15,103 nt of DNA from NCBI GenBank assembly GCA_043820985.1, contig JBDRDH010000029.1:1-15103 (forward strand). Direction: 5' to 3'. Source of the DNA: JAAYXS01 sp043820985 (GTDB lineage Bacteria; Planctomycetota; Phycisphaerae; UBA1845; Fen-1342). The position numbers and the translations under genes were made by a program. A model generated the notes under the pieces. The model did no database searches. It was not told the origin of the DNA and saw only the letters and a program-made list of their open reading frames with translations. Shown here piece by piece: positions 14,501 to 15,103 of the stretch. Every line of letters starts with the position of its first letter. Positions within the stretch are counted from its first letter, which is position 1.

Positions 14501-15103
14501 AGCCCATGGTGCGGCGATTGCAACAATAACGGGATCCTGGATATCTGTGATCTCAATAACGGCAGCCCGGATTGCCAGGGCGATGGCATCCCCGACGAAT
14601 GCCAACTCGTTGATAACGATTGCAATAATAACGGCATTCCGGACGAGTGCGATATCGGTAACGGCAGTGCCGACTGTCAGCCGGACGGCATCCCCGACGA
14701 GTGCCAGCTCGGCGTAAACGACTGCAACGAGAACGGCGTCCCGGACGACTGCGATATCCTGATGGGCGCGCCGGACTGCCAGCCGGACGGCATCCCGGAC
14801 GAATGCCAGCTCGGCGAGAACGACTGCAACGACAATGGTTTCCCCGATGAGTGCGACCTCGCCTGGGGTATCTCGCAGGACTGCAACGAGAACGACGTCC
14901 CGGATGAGTGCGACATCGCCAACGGGACCAGCGAAGACGTCAACGGCAACGGCATCCCCGACGAGTGCGAGCAGCTCGACACCGCCGTCTGCTGTCACGG
15001 CTACGTCTGCTTCGACGTCGATCCGTACAATCCGGCCGACCCGCACAACGAGGCCACCTGCATGGTTGAGGGCGGCACATATATCGCGGCCATGACCTGT
15101 GTG
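11540..15103 (+). CDS. Secreted subtilisin-like serine protease (S8) with planctomycete DCNxNG repeats, 3' truncated by window
   Basis: From ATG 11540 (AGGAGA 9 nt upstream) the frame is open to the window edge: 1188 residues and no stop. A signal peptide (1-31, ending ASA) precedes a propeptide-like region (about 35-240). The S8 catalytic domain has the full triad and oxyanion residue: Asp259 (VTVLVYDGG), His285 (HSTHVAGT), Asn402 (ANGNER) and Ser487 (CGTSMASPS). A beta domain (about 556-680, 'KVTLAWDDYP', 'LVNDLDLRV', 'SGTWTIEVHG') is of the kind that follows the protease core in KP-43-like subtilases. A jelly-roll-like module starting FETNQGW (about 793-965) comes next. A Cys/Asp repeat array (969-1143) follows, then the beginning of a Cys-rich module (AVCCHGYVC...CMVEGG...C). 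The enzyme should act outside the inner membrane on protein; its substrate is unknown. The upstream leader holds possible regulatory structure. Confidence 0.93.
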   Translation, partial: MWDRHSSFPRSCTMLALLTIMGITWVPLASAAPTQAIPWRAGPVELEQRSPAEIADTLQSIAAVRANSTPRVVVQFTQPVNQTQRAALAANGLNLLNYVGANAYFATISAAQLDVNAISQTTLVAVEPVRLEWKLHPMLNAGLTADWAQVGTDANGTPIVGAYLLFHPDVNLMEEGLDLMQAYDINVRDMLESINGLVIELSEDLIPILATEDAVLWIEPPLPEFSVNNDSCRSRMQVNQVQASPYNLDGAGVTVLVYDGGTARATHVDFQGRLTVHDYSGMHYHSTHVAGTVGGAGVANSTYTGMAPGATLLSYGFQYSGTGIFLYSNPGDIESDYSQAINTYGADIANNSIGTNTATNGFPCEITGDYGVTANLIDTIVRGDPLDPDFGQPFRIVWANGNERQTTRCGDTYNTTAPPACAKNHITVGALNSDTDGMTSFSSWGPTDDGRIKPDISGPGCQSGGDGGVTSCDDDNDTDYTTLCGTSMASPSVCGSSALLLQDYRAQFAGSPDPRNSTLKALLAHSAVDLGNTGPDYQYGYGSVRIKDAIDLMRTGAFVERSIGTGATYTVYAEVSPGDPELKVTLAWDDYPATPNAGVALVNDLDLRVFSPTMARLYPWTLNPNNPSAAATRDSEDHINNIEQVLVENPASGTWTIEVHGHNVPEGGQKFSLVGDGAVNAGIWIGYPNGLPDLVAPGQAPSFDVSIVTTGEDYVANSGMLTYRYDGGTWHSVPLVPLGGTLFRADLPAALCNATPEFYISAAGTVSGYVYDPPNAPYTTYSFEVGEYTVFMTDDFETNQGWTVENSGLTDGPWDRGIPVNCDRGDPPSDYDGSGQCYLTDNSSADSCNSDVDGGYTWLISPTIDLGDGDAEVSFALWYTNNYGGDPNNDLFVVWVSNNNGGSWIEVETIGPASSSGWSVHTFMVGDYVTPTAQVKVRFEASDLGLGSVVEAGIDAFTVSAFGCDDPFEDCNGNSIPDDVDLANCDGSPWCGDCNNNGILDICDLNNGSPDCQGDGIPDECQLVDNDCNNNGIPDECDIGNGSADCQPDGIPDECQLGVNDCNENGVPDDCDILMGAPDCQPDGIPDECQLGENDCNDNGFPDECDLAWGISQDCNENDVPDECDIANGTSEDVNGNGIPDECEQLDTAVCCHGYVCFDVDPYNPADPHNEATCMVEGGTYIAAMTCV
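14444..14971 (+). repeat. Tandem DCNxNGIPDECD repeats inside the subtilase
   Basis: Residues 969-1143 of the protease consist of about ten 12-residue cores of the form DCNxNGxPDxCD or DCQxDGIPDECQ, joined by 4-7 residue spacers. Three consecutive super-repeats of exactly 34 residues (102 bp each) lie at 14516-14617, 14618-14719 and 14720-14821, each pairing one DCN core with one DCQ core. Two 19-residue DCN units follow (14822-14878, 14879-14935), then a last core without its first Cys. Asp/Asn at positions 1, 3, 5, 9 and 12 match calcium ligands of EF-hand, dockerin or thrombospondin type 3 loops. The two Cys flank each loop and may form a disulfide. Confidence 0.88.

Noticed and set aside
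14516..14821. 102-bp periodic repeat as a possible CRISPR array
   Set aside because: The repeats are coding, in frame and diverged at silent positions, with no constant direct repeat alternating with unique spacers and no cas genes.
14279..15046. 255-codon minus-strand frame opposite the protease repeats
   Set aside because: It is a low-complexity shadow (Val/Ala/Ile-rich) of the Asp/Cys repeat codons; the plus-strand frame has clear domains and continues on both sides.

Overview
ORGANISM. The window looks like chromosomal DNA from a planctomycete, most likely of the Phycisphaerae type, at moderately high GC. Five clues agree. (1) A secreted subtilase carries tandem DCNxNGIPDECD repeats, a hallmark of planctomycete exoproteins. 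(2) SecD and SecF are fused into one very long polypeptide with extra periplasmic insertions. (3) Linkers rich in TQPA/SQPA occur in two unrelated proteins. (4) A porin O/P-type C-terminus remains as a gene fragment. (5) An intergenic repeat (GGCTCGGCAGGAGCCTCGCC) resembles a dispersed repeat I remember from planctomycete and verrucomicrobial genomes. The assignment rests on sequence character, not on a database match. LAYOUT. 2-595 (+): the 3' end of a B12-binding/radical SAM protein. 596-736: a convergent intergenic region with a perfect 11-bp hairpin and the dispersed repeat. 737-2788 (-): asnS (asparaginyl-tRNA synthetase), then dut (dUTPase), which also has its own promoter. 2789-2848: a 60-bp divergent control region. 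2849-4974 (+): an exported PstS-like binding protein translationally coupled (ATGA) to an enolase-superfamily enzyme. 4996-5346 (-): a small VOC/glyoxalase-fold protein, tail to tail with the enzyme. 5523-6011 (+): an unrecognised protein with one membrane anchor. 6126-9806 (+): secDF. 9913-10824 (+): a membrane-anchored double-LysM protein. 10865-11026 (-): the last ~50 codons of a degraded porin. 11027-11539: 513 bp without a gene, partly AT-rich, with several dyads and a hairpin next to the ribosome binding site of the next gene. 11540 to the window end (+): a secreted subtilisin-like protease of at least 1188 residues, still open at the edge. HOW THE GENES RELATE. There is no single pathway. 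Housekeeping genes (asnS, dut, secDF) alternate with cell-envelope genes. SecDF drives late steps of export and would serve the exported proteins nearby: the binding protein, the LysM protein, the subtilase and the lost porin. The clearest functional pair is the binding protein and the enolase-superfamily enzyme, which share a stop/start overlap. No CRISPR array, rRNA, tRNA, intact insertion sequence or phage gene was seen. The least ordinary items are that coupled pair, the alternating EF-hand-like repeat of the protease, the porin scar with its AT-rich flank, and the long insertions in SecDF and AsnRS.
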